Below, in pieces: positions 1 through 6,358 of a DNA stretch of 6,585 nucleotides. Numbering within the stretch: the first letter of the stretch is position 1; every line of letters begins with the position of its first letter. The stretch is from Alphaproteobacteria bacterium (GTDB lineage Bacteria; Pseudomonadota; Alphaproteobacteria; Puniceispirillales; UBA1172): positions 1 through 6,585 of the forward strand of contig JAGWAQ010000097.1 in the NCBI GenBank assembly GCA_021296375.1. The letters are read 5' to 3'. The notes below the pieces were generated by a model. The model was not told the DNA's origin and did no database searches. It worked only from the letters and a program-made list of their open reading frames with translations. Made by a program: the position numbers and the translations under genes.

Positions 1-97
1 CATCAAGGGTATTGAGCGTCAAAATCCGTTCGGGTTCGACGGGGGCGAAATCCAGCATTTCCCTGGACAGATGCTGGATGCGTGATGGCCGGGTGAG
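1..97 (-). pseudogene. ftsL: Continuation of the ftsL reading frame beyond the amber codon, cut by the window edge
   Basis: Reading on in the frame of the upstream ftsL ORF gives LTRPSRIQHLSREMLDFAP followed by VEPERILTLNTLD, with no further stop before the edge. This matches the C-terminal half of alphaproteobacterial FtsL, which typically reads 'AEW-x-L-x-x-P-x-R-I/L-Q-x-L-(6)-L-x-P-V' and ends near a 'QI..L..LP' block. The amber codon occupies exactly one residue position between WS and LTRP, often Tyr, Leu or His in relatives. The disruption is therefore one substitution, for example TAC or TAT to TAG, and not an indel. Conservation on both sides suggests the change is recent, is a sequence error, or is tolerated by readthrough. 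The only in-frame ATG downstream (56-58) would restart too late to include the LTRP block. It is labelled pseudogene only because an interrupted frame has no better category. Confidence 0.65.
50..79 (-). repeat. Perfect 9-bp inverted repeat (12-nt loop) just downstream of the ftsL amber codon
   Basis: ATCCAGCAT at 50-58 is the exact reverse complement of ATGCTGGAT at 71-79, with 12 nt between. In the ftsL mRNA it would form a 9-bp stem-loop starting 18 nt after the amber codon. It lies inside codons for IQHLSREMLD, which fit the FtsL family, so the repeat may be a by-product of coding sequence. It has no T-run after it and does not look like a terminator. A role in recoding is speculative. 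Confidence 0.6.
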
Positions 98-280
98 CTA
101 GGACCAATCGGCTTCAGGCACGGTGATGCGGTCCTGTTCCTCTTCGATTTGCGTCATGATCACCTCGAGCTTTTCATCGCGGTCCTTGACGATTGACTTG
201 ACCATATAGACGCCGGCACCGGAGGCCACGATGGCGAGACTGCCAAATACCAAGGCGCGAAGATTGCGAGGGTTGATCAT
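98..280 (-). CDS. ftsL: Cell division protein FtsL, N-terminal part ending at an in-frame amber codon
   Basis: FtsL is a small bitopic inner-membrane protein that joins FtsB and FtsQ in the divisome and helps activate septal peptidoglycan synthesis. The 60 residues show a short cytoplasmic N-terminus (MINPRN), one hydrophobic segment at about residues 8-27, then a charged, probably coiled-coil stretch (about 30-52) leading to ITVPEADWS. That ending matches the 'I.VL.AEW' block that normally lies in the middle of alphaproteobacterial FtsL, so the protein stops about halfway. The stop is TAG, and the same frame resumes after it with the expected second half (see 1-97). The ATG shares one base with the rsmH stop (TGATG), implying translational coupling, and AGAGG lies 7 nt upstream. 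Identity rests on position after rsmH, topology and the conserved W block. Whether the product is truncated, read through or an artefact cannot be told here. Confidence 0.75.
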   Translation of the reverse strand: MINPRNLRALVFGSLAIVASGAGVYMVKSIVKDRDEKLEVIMTQIEEEQDRITVPEADWS

Positions 281-1227
281 CAGGCGACCTCTTTCATGGC
301 AGGGGCATCGGTGCGGGTGGCGACGCGCATGCGGGCCGAACGGGCCCTTGGGTTGGTTGCGGTTTCGGTCTCGCTGGGCAAGACCGGTTTGCGGCGTTCA
401 AGGCTGAAGCTCGGGGTCGGCCGCTCGACATCAGGCCGATGACGGGATGGCCGCGGCCCCTGACCGGAACGGGTGATCATGAAATTTTTCACAAGGCGGT
501 CTTCGAGCGAATGGAAGGACACCACCACCAGTTGCCCCCCGGGCTTGAGCAGTTGTTCTGCCGCTTCCAGCGCCGCGCTGATCTCGTCCAGCTCACCGTT
601 GATGTGAATGCGGATGCCTTGAAAAGAACGGGTGGCGGGGTCGATCTGGCCTGGTTTCGGGCGCGGCATGACGCTGCGGATGATCGTCGCCAGTTGGGTT
701 GTGCGGGTGATGGGGGCTTCCGTGCGGGCCTTGACAATGGCGCGGGCAATTCGGCGCGAGGCGCGTTCTTCGCCAAATTCCCAGATCACCCGGGCGATTT
801 CGGTTTCGGTGGCGGTGTTGATGAAATCCGCCGCGTTAAGACCGGATTTTTCCATCCGCATATCAAGCGGCCCGTCATGACGGAAGGAAAACCCGCGTTC
901 CGCTTCATCAAGCTGCGGGGACGACAGGCCGAGGTCAAAGACAATAGCGTCAGCGGCGGTGATGCCGGCGCCCCTCGCCAGGTTCAGCATGGTGGAGAAC
1001 GGCCCTTCCATGACGGTCAAGCGGCCGTCGTATTCTGCGCTCAGCAAAGCCCCGGCCGCAATCGCATCAGGGTCACGGTCAATCGCCATGACCATGCCGT
1101 CGCCAGCCTCAAGGATAGCCCGACTGTACCCGCCGCGCCCAAAAGTGGCATCAATAATCAAGGCTTTGCTTGCGGGCTGCAACGCGTCCAGCACTTCGTT
1201 CAACATGACGGGCTGGTGAAGAGTCAT
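280..1227 (-). CDS. rsmH: 16S rRNA (cytosine(1402)-N(4))-methyltransferase RsmH (MraW)
   Basis: This SAM-dependent enzyme N4-methylates C1402 in the decoding centre of 16S rRNA and is cytoplasmic. At 315 residues it has the usual length (E. coli about 313). Visible family blocks are HQPVMLNEVL (4-13), the SAM-binding loop DATFGRGGYS (26-35), AIDRDP (48-53), FDLGLSSPQLDEAERGFSF (97-115) with GPLDMRM (119-125), FGEERASRRIARAI (151-164), DPATRSFQGIRI (196-207) and VVVSFHSLEDR (234-244). The C-terminal ARSARMRVATR is also typical. I chose the ATG at 1225-1227. An upstream start at 1344 would add 39 residues unlike the family and overlap mraZ, whereas this one follows the mraZ stop by only 2 nt, with GGGGAG a little further upstream inside mraZ. 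Its TGA overlaps the ftsL ATG by one base. It appears intact, in the standard dcw order mraZ-rsmH-ftsL. Confidence 0.96.
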   Translation of the reverse strand: MTLHQPVMLNEVLDALQPASKALIIDATFGRGGYSRAILEAGDGMVMAIDRDPDAIAAGALLSAEYDGRLTVMEGPFSTMLNLARGAGITAADAIVFDLGLSSPQLDEAERGFSFRHDGPLDMRMEKSGLNAADFINTATETEIARVIWEFGEERASRRIARAIVKARTEAPITRTTQLATIIRSVMPRPKPGQIDPATRSFQGIRIHINGELDEISAALEAAEQLLKPGGQLVVVSFHSLEDRLVKNFMITRSGQGPRPSRHRPDVERPTPSFSLERRKPVLPSETETATNPRARSARMRVATRTDAPAMKEVA

Positions 1228-1229
1228 GC

Positions 1230-1697
1230 TCACGTCATCTCCCCGCCATTGGATGAAGGGTTCAGGATAAGCGGCGGCAAGCCGTTGGTGCGGGCGTGCT
1301 GGCGCTGGGCTTCGGCGCGGGCGCGATAGGTGTCGGGGTTCCACATTTCAAACAATCGCCCGACGCCGACAAACATGACGGTGGTGGAAAGTTCAGCAAA
1401 ATTCAGAAAATCTTCCGGCAGCATGATGCGGCCTTCGCTGTCGGGCTTCATTTCCTGGGCGTTGGCCAGCATTGCCTGGAGCATCTGCACTTCGGGGGAC
1501 AGGCTGTCCATCGTGTCCAGCACATTGACGATCTGGTTCATGCGCTGGGCGCCCTGGCCCTGCAGGCAATCGTCGGTCAGGGAGCGGGTGATGATCAGGG
1601 GCTGCTGCTGGGCCTCCAGCACCGCCCGGAACGACGCCGGCACAGAGACCCGTCCCTTGGCGTCAATTTTATTTTCATATGTGGACAGAAAGATCAT
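1230..1697 (-). CDS. mraZ: Transcriptional regulator MraZ
   Basis: MraZ is a ring-forming DNA-binding protein with two AbrB-like (SpoVT-AbrB) half-domains. In E. coli it represses its own dcw operon by binding TGGGN direct repeats upstream. The 155-residue product carries both diagnostic DxxGR motifs: DAKGRVSVPASFR (12-24) and DSEGRIMLPEDF (86-97). It also has the characteristic MFVGVGRLFEMWNPDTY block (108-124). Length is in the normal range, with a slightly extended, polar C-terminus (SSNGGEMT). The start is the ATG at 1695-1697, because IFLSTYENKIDAKGR aligns with the family N-terminus and GGAG lies 6 nt upstream. The frame stays open to 1796, but those 33 extra residues are unlike MraZ and run towards the operator. 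It is the first gene of the operon, and matching TGGGA boxes lie about 100 bp upstream. Confidence 0.96.
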   Translation of the reverse strand: MIFLSTYENKIDAKGRVSVPASFRAVLEAQQQPLIITRSLTDDCLQGQGAQRMNQIVNVLDTMDSLSPEVQMLQAMLANAQEMKPDSEGRIMLPEDFLNFAELSTTVMFVGVGRLFEMWNPDTYRARAEAQRQHARTNGLPPLILNPSSNGGEMT

Positions 1698-1795
1698 GTC
1701 CGGCTCCAGCTTGCGATTTGTTGCCGCGGGTTGGCTTGGGCGCCTCCCCGCGTGACCCCCGGAAATCTGCGCTTTCATAAAATAAACAGACTTCA

Positions 1796-1841
1796 TGGGA
1801 TATTATGGGATAGCATGGGATGTCATGGTCAGTCAATGGGA
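1796..1841 (-). promoter_or_regulatory. MraZ operator: 10-bp-spaced TGGGA direct repeats
   Basis: TGGGA occurs at 1796-1800, 1806-1810 and 1816-1820 with exact 5-nt spacers, which is one helical turn per repeat. A degenerate unit, TGGTC, is in phase at 1826-1830, and another TGGGA at 1837-1841 is one base out of phase. This is the arrangement reported for E. coli MraZ binding (TGGGN boxes, 5-nt spacers). It lies directly upstream of mraZ, so autoregulation is the natural inference. The boxes read TGGGA on the plus strand, opposite to mraZ transcription. Confidence 0.85.
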
Positions 1842-1850
1842 AAGACCCAA

Positions 1851-1878
1851 ATAATCCGAAAAAACGTAATTTTTTCAA
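1851..1878 (-). promoter_or_regulatory. Candidate promoter of the mraZ operon
   Basis: On the minus strand TTGAAA (1873-1878) is followed after 16 nt by GATTAT (1851-1856). These match the sigma70 consensus at 5/6 and 4/6 positions. Transcription would start near 1844, so the TGGGA boxes would cover the start site and early leader, a good place for a repressor. An alternative is TTGACT (1831-1836) with TATCCC, preceded by TG, 18 nt further on, which would lie inside the boxes. Neither has been tested. Confidence 0.4.
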
Positions 1879-1980
1879 TAAGTTAGAGTAATGTCTCAAG
1901 ACACCGATATAAACCCCTGAAAAGACTAAATATTTCAATTTGTTCATGTTTTGTTCGATCTAATCGTCATTTTTGACCGC

Positions 1981-2001
1981 AAAAAAGGGGCCATTGGCCC
2001 C
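1981..2001 (-). terminator. Rho-independent terminator of the 2050-2523 gene
   Basis: Read on the minus strand, GGGGCC and GGCCCC form a 6-bp all-GC stem around a 3-nt loop (AAT), followed at once by six Ts. It sits about 49 nt after the stop codon of the upstream minus-strand gene and before the mraZ promoter. It should therefore insulate the dcw operon from transcription coming from that gene. Confidence 0.88.
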
Positions 2002-2049
2002 TGATGTGAAGTGACGGGAAGGGTGGATTTGGCCACGCCGCGTCGGGGC

Positions 2050-2523
2050 TTAGGCCGTGTGGGTTCCCTTGGAAGTTCTCTTTGAAATTCTCTTGGGGGA
2101 GCCAGTAGGGGCGGGTTTTGTTTTGGATTTGGGTGAGCCTTTGGCCCGCTTCTTGCCGCTCTGGTGTTTTGATGACGGTTTGATTTCGGCGGGTTTGCTT
2201 TCGGCAGGTTTGCTGGCGGCGGGTTCAGGCAAGACGACAGGTTCAGGCATCACGGCGGGGTCAGCACCGGCCATGGAGGCGCGCAACTTCCGCAGGTGAT
2301 CTTCGGTATTGATCAAGGTGGCGATGGTGCCATGGACGAACGCCACGACGGCAATCGCCATCACGATCGACAGCAGGATGACAACATCCATCGAGGCAAT
2401 CTGCCCCTGCAACTGGTCTTTACTGGCGGCGAACACCAGCGCCGTCATGGGGGCGATCGCTAAAATATTGACAAGACTCAACAGTCTCGACAAAAATCGG
2501 TTGAGATGATGAATAAACGTCAT
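2050..2523 (-). CDS. Hypothetical two-helix membrane protein with a basic Lys/Pro/Ser-rich tail
   Basis: I do not recognise this 157-residue protein. The N-terminus (MTFIHHLNRFLSRLLSLVN) is amphipathic and basic. Two hydrophobic segments follow, at about 15-34 (LSLVNILAIAPMTALVFAA) and 46-72 (VVILLSIVMAIAVVAF), separated by a short polar loop. After a brief charged segment (TEDHLRKLRASM), residues 88-157 are low-complexity: first Pro/Ala/Glu-rich with SKPAESKPAEIKP repeats, then strongly basic (KKRAKGSPKSKTKPAP...). The tail could be cytoplasmic and bind nucleic acid or acidic surfaces, but that is a guess from composition. The ATG at 2521-2523 is chosen because GGAG lies 6 nt upstream; a TTG four codons earlier would overlap that site. 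It is a single gene with its own terminator (1981-2001), divergent from the oxidase. The long reading frame, good ribosome site and terminator support a real gene. Confidence 0.75.
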   Translation of the reverse strand: MTFIHHLNRFLSRLLSLVNILAIAPMTALVFAASKDQLQGQIASMDVVILLSIVMAIAVVAFVHGTIATLINTEDHLRKLRASMAGADPAVMPEPVVLPEPAASKPAESKPAEIKPSSKHQSGKKRAKGSPKSKTKPAPTGSPKRISKRTSKGTHTA

Positions 2524-2574
2524 GGGTCGCTCCAAATTTGATGAACAATCGATCGCCAGCCTATCAAAGGGGCG

Positions 2575-2604
2575 TTAATAATCCGTTAACACCAGACGAA
2601 TAAT
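2575..2604 (+). promoter_or_regulatory. Candidate promoter and repeat cluster upstream of the FAD-linked oxidase
   Basis: TTAATA (2575-2580) and AATAAT (2599-2604), 18 nt apart, match sigma70 boxes at 4/6 and 5/6 and would give a leader of about 25 nt. The same stretch holds a direct repeat CGTTAA (2573-2578, 2584-2589), an inverted repeat GTTAA/TTAAC (2574-2578, 2586-2590) and AATAATC twice, 22 bp apart (2577, 2599). These could be a regulator site, but AT-rich short repeats are weak evidence. No clear promoter for the divergent gene was found in this 112-bp gap. Confidence 0.3.
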
Positions 2605-2635
2605 CACCACCCCAATCCTTTTTCACAGAGCAGTC

Positions 2636-4021
2636 ATGTTTGATCAGAAATCGATTTCAACCGCGGTTGGTATTCTAAAACAACGTTTCGGGGAGCGCGT
2701 CTCAACGTCTGAAAGCGTGCGCCAGCATCACAGCCACACCACCACCCAGATCGGCAGTCAATGGCCTGACGCGGTGGTGTTTGCCGAAGACAAAACCGAC
2801 GTCGCGGAAGTGGTGGCGATTTGCGCCGAGCATCATTGCCCGATTGTGCCATTTGGGGTGGGGTCGTCGCTTGAGGGGCATGTCAACGCGGCCCATGGCG
2901 GCGTCTCGATCGACATGAACGCCATGAACAAGGTGCTGGCGGTGCATGAGGAGGACCTCGACGCGGTGGTTCAGCCCGGCGTTACCCGCGAGGGCTTGAA
3001 CGAGCATTTGCGCGACAAGGGCCTGTTCTTCCCGATTGACCCCGGCGCCAACGCGTCGCTCGGCGGCATGGCGGCGACGCGCGCTTCCGGCACCAACGCC
3101 GTGCGCTATGGCACGATGAAGGACAATATCCTTGCCCTCGAAGCGGTGATGGCCGATGGCTCGATCATCCGCACCGGCGGGCGGGCGAAAAAATCCTCCG
3201 CCGGTTATGATTTAACGCGGCTGATGATCGGGTCGGAAGGCACGCTTGGCATCATCACGGAATTGACGGTCAAGCTGCAGGGCATTCCGGAAAGCATTGG
3301 CGGCGGCATTTGTTCCTTCCCGTCGGTGGAGGCGGCATGCAAGGCTGTCATCGCCACCATCCAATACGGGATTCCCGTCGCCCGCATTGAATTGCTGGAT
3401 CCGCTTCAGGTCCGCGCCTGCAATCAATACTCAAACCTCAGCTTGCCGGAAGACCCCTTGCTGCTGCTGGAATTCCACGGCACGGAAAACGGCGTCAAGG
3501 AGCAATCGACCCTGTTCGGGGAAATCGCGGCGGAGTTCACGCCGCATCAATTTCAATGGACGACCAATCCCGAAGAGCGGACGAAACTGTGGAAAGCGCG
3601 GCATGACGCGTTCTGGGCCTGCCTGGGGTTGATGCCGGGGGCGGAAGGCATTTCCACCGATGTCTGTGTGCCGATCTCGCGGCTCGCCGAATGCGTTGAG
3701 GAAACCCGCCGGGACATTGAGGAAACGGGGCTGGTGGCGCCGATCATCGGCCATGTCGGGGATGGCAATTTCCATGTTCTGCCGCTCGCCATGCCCGGCG
3801 ATGACGCGACCTATAAAGCGATTGCCGAATTTGCCAGCCGCTTGTCGGAACGGGCAATTGCCATGGGCGGCACCTGCACCGGCGAACATGGCATCGGCCA
3901 GGGCAAGATCAAGTACCTCAAGCAGGAACTTGGGGGGGCGGTTGACGTCATGCAGGCGATCAAGACAACGCTTGACCCCCGCAACATCATGAACCCCGGG
4001 AAATTGTTTAGGGATCAATGA
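2636..4021 (+). CDS. FAD-linked oxidase, D-lactate dehydrogenase (cytochrome) type
   Basis: This 461-residue flavoprotein belongs to the GlcD/DLD family (PCMH-type FAD domain plus FAD-oxidase C-terminal domain). It probably oxidises a D-2-hydroxy acid such as D-lactate to the 2-oxo acid and passes electrons to a cytochrome or quinone. The FAD domain spans about 42-217, with VPFGVGSSLEGH (71-82), IDPGANASLGGMAATRASGTNAVRYG (134-159, family block) and SSAGYDLTRLMIGSEGTLG (187-205). The C-terminal domain has STDVCVPISRL (340-350), HVGDGNFH (373-380), TCTGEHGIGQGK (413-424) and LDPRNIMNPGK (446-456). His373, His380 and Glu417 correspond to the metal site of the family. The STDVCVPIS and GTCTGEHGIG wording resembles animal and bacterial LDHD more than glycolate oxidase GlcD, and no glcE/glcF genes adjoin it. 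D-2-hydroxyglutarate dehydrogenase is another possibility. The start has only a weak AGAG site 5 nt upstream. No terminator is visible before convergent rnpB. Confidence 0.9.
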   Translation: MFDQKSISTAVGILKQRFGERVSTSESVRQHHSHTTTQIGSQWPDAVVFAEDKTDVAEVVAICAEHHCPIVPFGVGSSLEGHVNAAHGGVSIDMNAMNKVLAVHEEDLDAVVQPGVTREGLNEHLRDKGLFFPIDPGANASLGGMAATRASGTNAVRYGTMKDNILALEAVMADGSIIRTGGRAKKSSAGYDLTRLMIGSEGTLGIITELTVKLQGIPESIGGGICSFPSVEAACKAVIATIQYGIPVARIELLDPLQVRACNQYSNLSLPEDPLLLLEFHGTENGVKEQSTLFGEIAAEFTPHQFQWTTNPEERTKLWKARHDAFWACLGLMPGAEGISTDVCVPISRLAECVEETRRDIEETGLVAPIIGHVGDGNFHVLPLAMPGDDATYKAIAEFASRLSERAIAMGGTCTGEHGIGQGKIKYLKQELGGAVDVMQAIKTTLDPRNIMNPGKLFRDQ

Positions 4022-4047
4022 TGACATCAATATTTACTGATGAAAAA

Positions 4048-4436
<389 letters not shown>

Positions 4437-4443
4437 GCCTGCG

Positions 4444-4472
4444 AAGATGCGGCGGGGTGGGGGCAAAGTCAA
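4444..4472 (-). promoter_or_regulatory. Candidate promoter of rnpB
   Basis: On the minus strand TTGACT (4467-4472) is followed after exactly 17 nt by CATCTT (4444-4449). Seven to eight bases further lies 4436-4437, where the P1 helix predicts the RNA to begin. The -35 box is strong (5/6), the -10 weak (3/6), as is common in alphaproteobacteria. The TGA within TTGACT is the uup stop codon, so the promoter starts inside that gene. Confidence 0.55.
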
Positions 4473-6358
4473 GCCTGCCCGGCCTCGATTTCTTCACGCC
4501 TTGCTTCAAGCTCAAGCCAGCGGTCCTCTTTTTCCGCAAGCGCGGCTTTATTGGCGGTCACTTGCGCGGCAAGGGCGTTGAAGCGTTCGCCGTCACGGCT
4601 GAACAATTCAGGGTCCGCCAGTTCTGTTTCCGCCGCCGCGATATCCTTTTCCAGCTGGGCGATTTCCGCCGGCAAACTGTCGAGCGCGTGCTTGTCCTTG
4701 AAGGTCATTTTCACGCTTCGGGCATTAGACTGGCGACGGGGTTTCGGGGCCGCTTTGGCGGTTTTGGCTTTCTTGCGCGCCTCGGTTTTGACCACCCGGC
4801 TGAGGTAGTCGGAATAACCGCCGGCATGGGGGATGATCTTGCCGTCGCCCTCAAACGCCAACAGAGCGGTGACGGTGCGGTCAATAAAATCCCGATCGTG
4901 GCTGATGATGATGACGGTGCCCGCGTAATCGGCGATCACCTCTTGCAACAGCTCGAGCGTCTCGATATCGAGATCGTTGGTCGGTTCATCCATCACCAGC
5001 ACGTTATGGTCTTCGGCAAACAGCTTGGCGAGCAGAAGGCGGTTTTGCTCACCCCCCGACAGGGTGCGGACTTTTTGGGTGACTTTATAGGCATCAAAAA
5101 GGAAATCCTGCAAATAGCGTTTGACGTGGACAGTCCGCCCCGCCACCTCGACGCTGTCGCCGCCATCAGGGCAAAGCACGGTCCATGGCGACTCCTCACC
5201 ATTCAGGGTTTCGCGCTGCTGGTCGAAATAGGATACCATCAGCCCAAAGCCTTCACGCACGCGGCCTGAATCCGGTTCGATCTGCCCCATCAAGGCGCGC
5301 ACAAGGGTCGATTTCCCGATCCCGTTGGGGCCGATGATGCCGATGCGGTCGCCTTTGCGGATGATGCCGTTGAAATGGCTGAACAGCACCCGCCGGTCAT
5401 CATCACCTGCCGCCACCCGCGCGGTCGAGGGCACGCCCATGGCGGATTGCGTCGGGCGGGTGGCGGGAACGGTCACCGTCAGGTCAATCGCCTCCAGCAC
5501 CATTTGCCCGCCGCCCTCAACCGTCGCGGTTTCCATTTTGGCGGATCGCGCCATGGGGGCCGCCATCCGGGCGCGTTCTTCGCGCAGGGTGCCCAGCTCG
5601 CGCATGCGGCCCATGTTGCGTTTGCGGCGGGCGGAAATGCCTTCGTGGGACCAGCGGGTTTCTTCGGCGATCTTGCGGTCCATTTTGTGCAAGCGCACGG
5701 CTTCTTCGGCCTGAATGGCATCGGCCCAGTCATCAAACCCGTCGAAACTGCCCTGGCGACGGCGCAGTTTGCCGCCATCAATCCACACCGTGCCATTACC
5801 GATCGCACGCAGAAAGGCGCGGTCGTGGCTGATCACCACCATCGCTCCGCCGCGCGCCAGCAGCATCTCTTCCATCCAGGTGATGGTCGGCAAATCGAGG
5901 TGGTTGGTGGGTTCATCCATCAGCAGGACATCCGGTTCCTTGACCAATGCCCTTGCCAGCGCGACGCGGCGGGATTCGCCCCCCGACAAGCCATCGCTCA
6001 TCCAGTTCGGGTCCATCCCCATGCGGGTCAACATGGCTTCCGCCTTGTGCTGTTCGGCGACGTAATCGCCATCACCGCCGGTGCCATGCTGGACAATACT
6101 GGCCAGCGACATGCCCGGCGGCAGTTTCGGGGCTTGCGGCAGATAGCTGACGCTGGCGCCGGGGGCGGACCACAGTTCCCCTTCATCTGCTTCGCCGAGT
6201 CCCGCCAGCAGTTTCATCAAGGTGGATTTACCGGCGCCATTCCGCCCCACCAGGCAAAGCCGATCACCGGCGGAGATCGTCAATTCGGCGTTGCGGAACA
6301 ACCAGCGGTCGCCAAGGTTCACCCCCAGCCCCGCGACACTGAGCAGGTTTTCAGCCAT
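4469..6358 (-). CDS. uup: ABC-F family ATPase Uup
   Basis: This 629-residue soluble ATPase has two ABC domains and no membrane segments, so it is an ABC-F protein and not a transporter. ABC-F proteins act at the ribosomal E site, and Uup also affects transposon excision and DNA damage tolerance through a DNA-binding tail. Domain 1 has Walker A GRNGAGKST (38-46), signature LSGGE (124-128), Walker B VLLMDEPTNHLDL (144-156) and H178. The linker (about 205-275) carries the Uup-like KIAEETRWSHEGISARRKRN. Domain 2 has GPNGIGKST (343-351), LSGGEQNR (433-440), VLVMDEPTNDLDIET (453-467) and H487. Residues about 550-629 (MTFKDKHALDSLPAEI...) form the coiled-coil C-terminal domain typical of Uup, whose E. 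coli length is about 635. The ATG at 6356-6358 follows AAGGGG by 8 nt and overlaps the djlA-like stop. The upstream frame to 6460 reads through that gene and is not used. An unusual insert lies at about 297-322. Confidence 0.94.
   Translation of the reverse strand: MAENLLSVAGLGVNLGDRWLFRNAELTISAGDRLCLVGRNGAGKSTLMKLLAGLGEADEGELWSAPGASVSYLPQAPKLPPGMSLASIVQHGTGGDGDYVAEQHKAEAMLTRMGMDPNWMSDGLSGGESRRVALARALVKEPDVLLMDEPTNHLDLPTITWMEEMLLARGGAMVVISHDRAFLRAIGNGTVWIDGGKLRRRQGSFDGFDDWADAIQAEEAVRLHKMDRKIAEETRWSHEGISARRKRNMGRMRELGTLREERARMAAPMARSAKMETATVEGGGQMVLEAIDLTVTVPATRPTQSAMGVPSTARVAAGDDDRRVLFSHFNGIIRKGDRIGIIGPNGIGKSTLVRALMGQIEPDSGRVREGFGLMVSYFDQQRETLNGEESPWTVLCPDGGDSVEVAGRTVHVKRYLQDFLFDAYKVTQKVRTLSGGEQNRLLLAKLFAEDHNVLVMDEPTNDLDIETLELLQEVIADYAGTVIIISHDRDFIDRTVTALLAFEGDGKIIPHAGGYSDYLSRVVKTEARKKAKTAKAAPKPRRQSNARSVKMTFKDKHALDSLPAEIAQLEKDIAAAETELADPELFSRDGERFNALAAQVTANKAALAEKEDRWLELEARREEIEAGQA

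Larger units (their letters stand above)
1698..2049. other. Non-coding region between mraZ and the small membrane-protein gene
   Basis: This stretch of about 350 bp has no convincing gene. From mraZ outwards it holds a GC-rich leader with an imperfectly placed hairpin (CGCGGG at 1725-1730 pairing with CCCGCG at 1747-1752), the TGGGA box array (1796-1841), a candidate promoter (1851-1878), and an AT-rich segment to about 1980. Beyond that come the minus-strand terminator (1981-2001) and about 48 bp of 3' untranslated sequence of the neighbouring gene. The drop in GC at 1850-1980 against the coding flanks fits a promoter region. Short open frames crossing it lack ribosome-binding sites and family resemblance. 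Confidence 0.7.

Noticed and set aside
98..100. Genome-wide reassignment of TAG as a sense codon
   Set aside because: Only one TAG interruption is seen, and six non-TAG stops are too few to infer a changed code.
439..1329. 296-residue plus-strand open frame opposite rsmH
   Set aside because: It is the antisense shadow of a highly conserved, high-GC gene. Its composition is rich in Gly, Arg and His and it has no family motifs.
1228..1344. N-terminal extension of RsmH by 39 residues
   Set aside because: It would overlap mraZ by over 100 bp, and the HQPVML block that begins RsmH proteins starts right after the ATG at 1227.
1698..1796. N-terminal extension of MraZ by 33 residues
   Set aside because: The family N-terminus begins at the ATG at 1697, which has a GGAG site; the added residues are not MraZ-like.
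1796..1841. Short tandem repeat as a CRISPR-like or microsatellite array
   Set aside because: The units are 5-nt boxes with 5-nt spacers directly upstream of mraZ, which the MraZ operator explains.
1296..1886. 196-residue plus-strand open frame across mraZ and its promoter
   Set aside because: It overlaps mraZ in antisense and runs through the operator and promoter; no domain resemblance.
4025..4042. Hairpin CATCA/TGATG as a terminator for the oxidase or rnpB
   Set aside because: Only 5 bp and AT-rich. The T-run lies on the wrong side for rnpB, and there is none for the oxidase.
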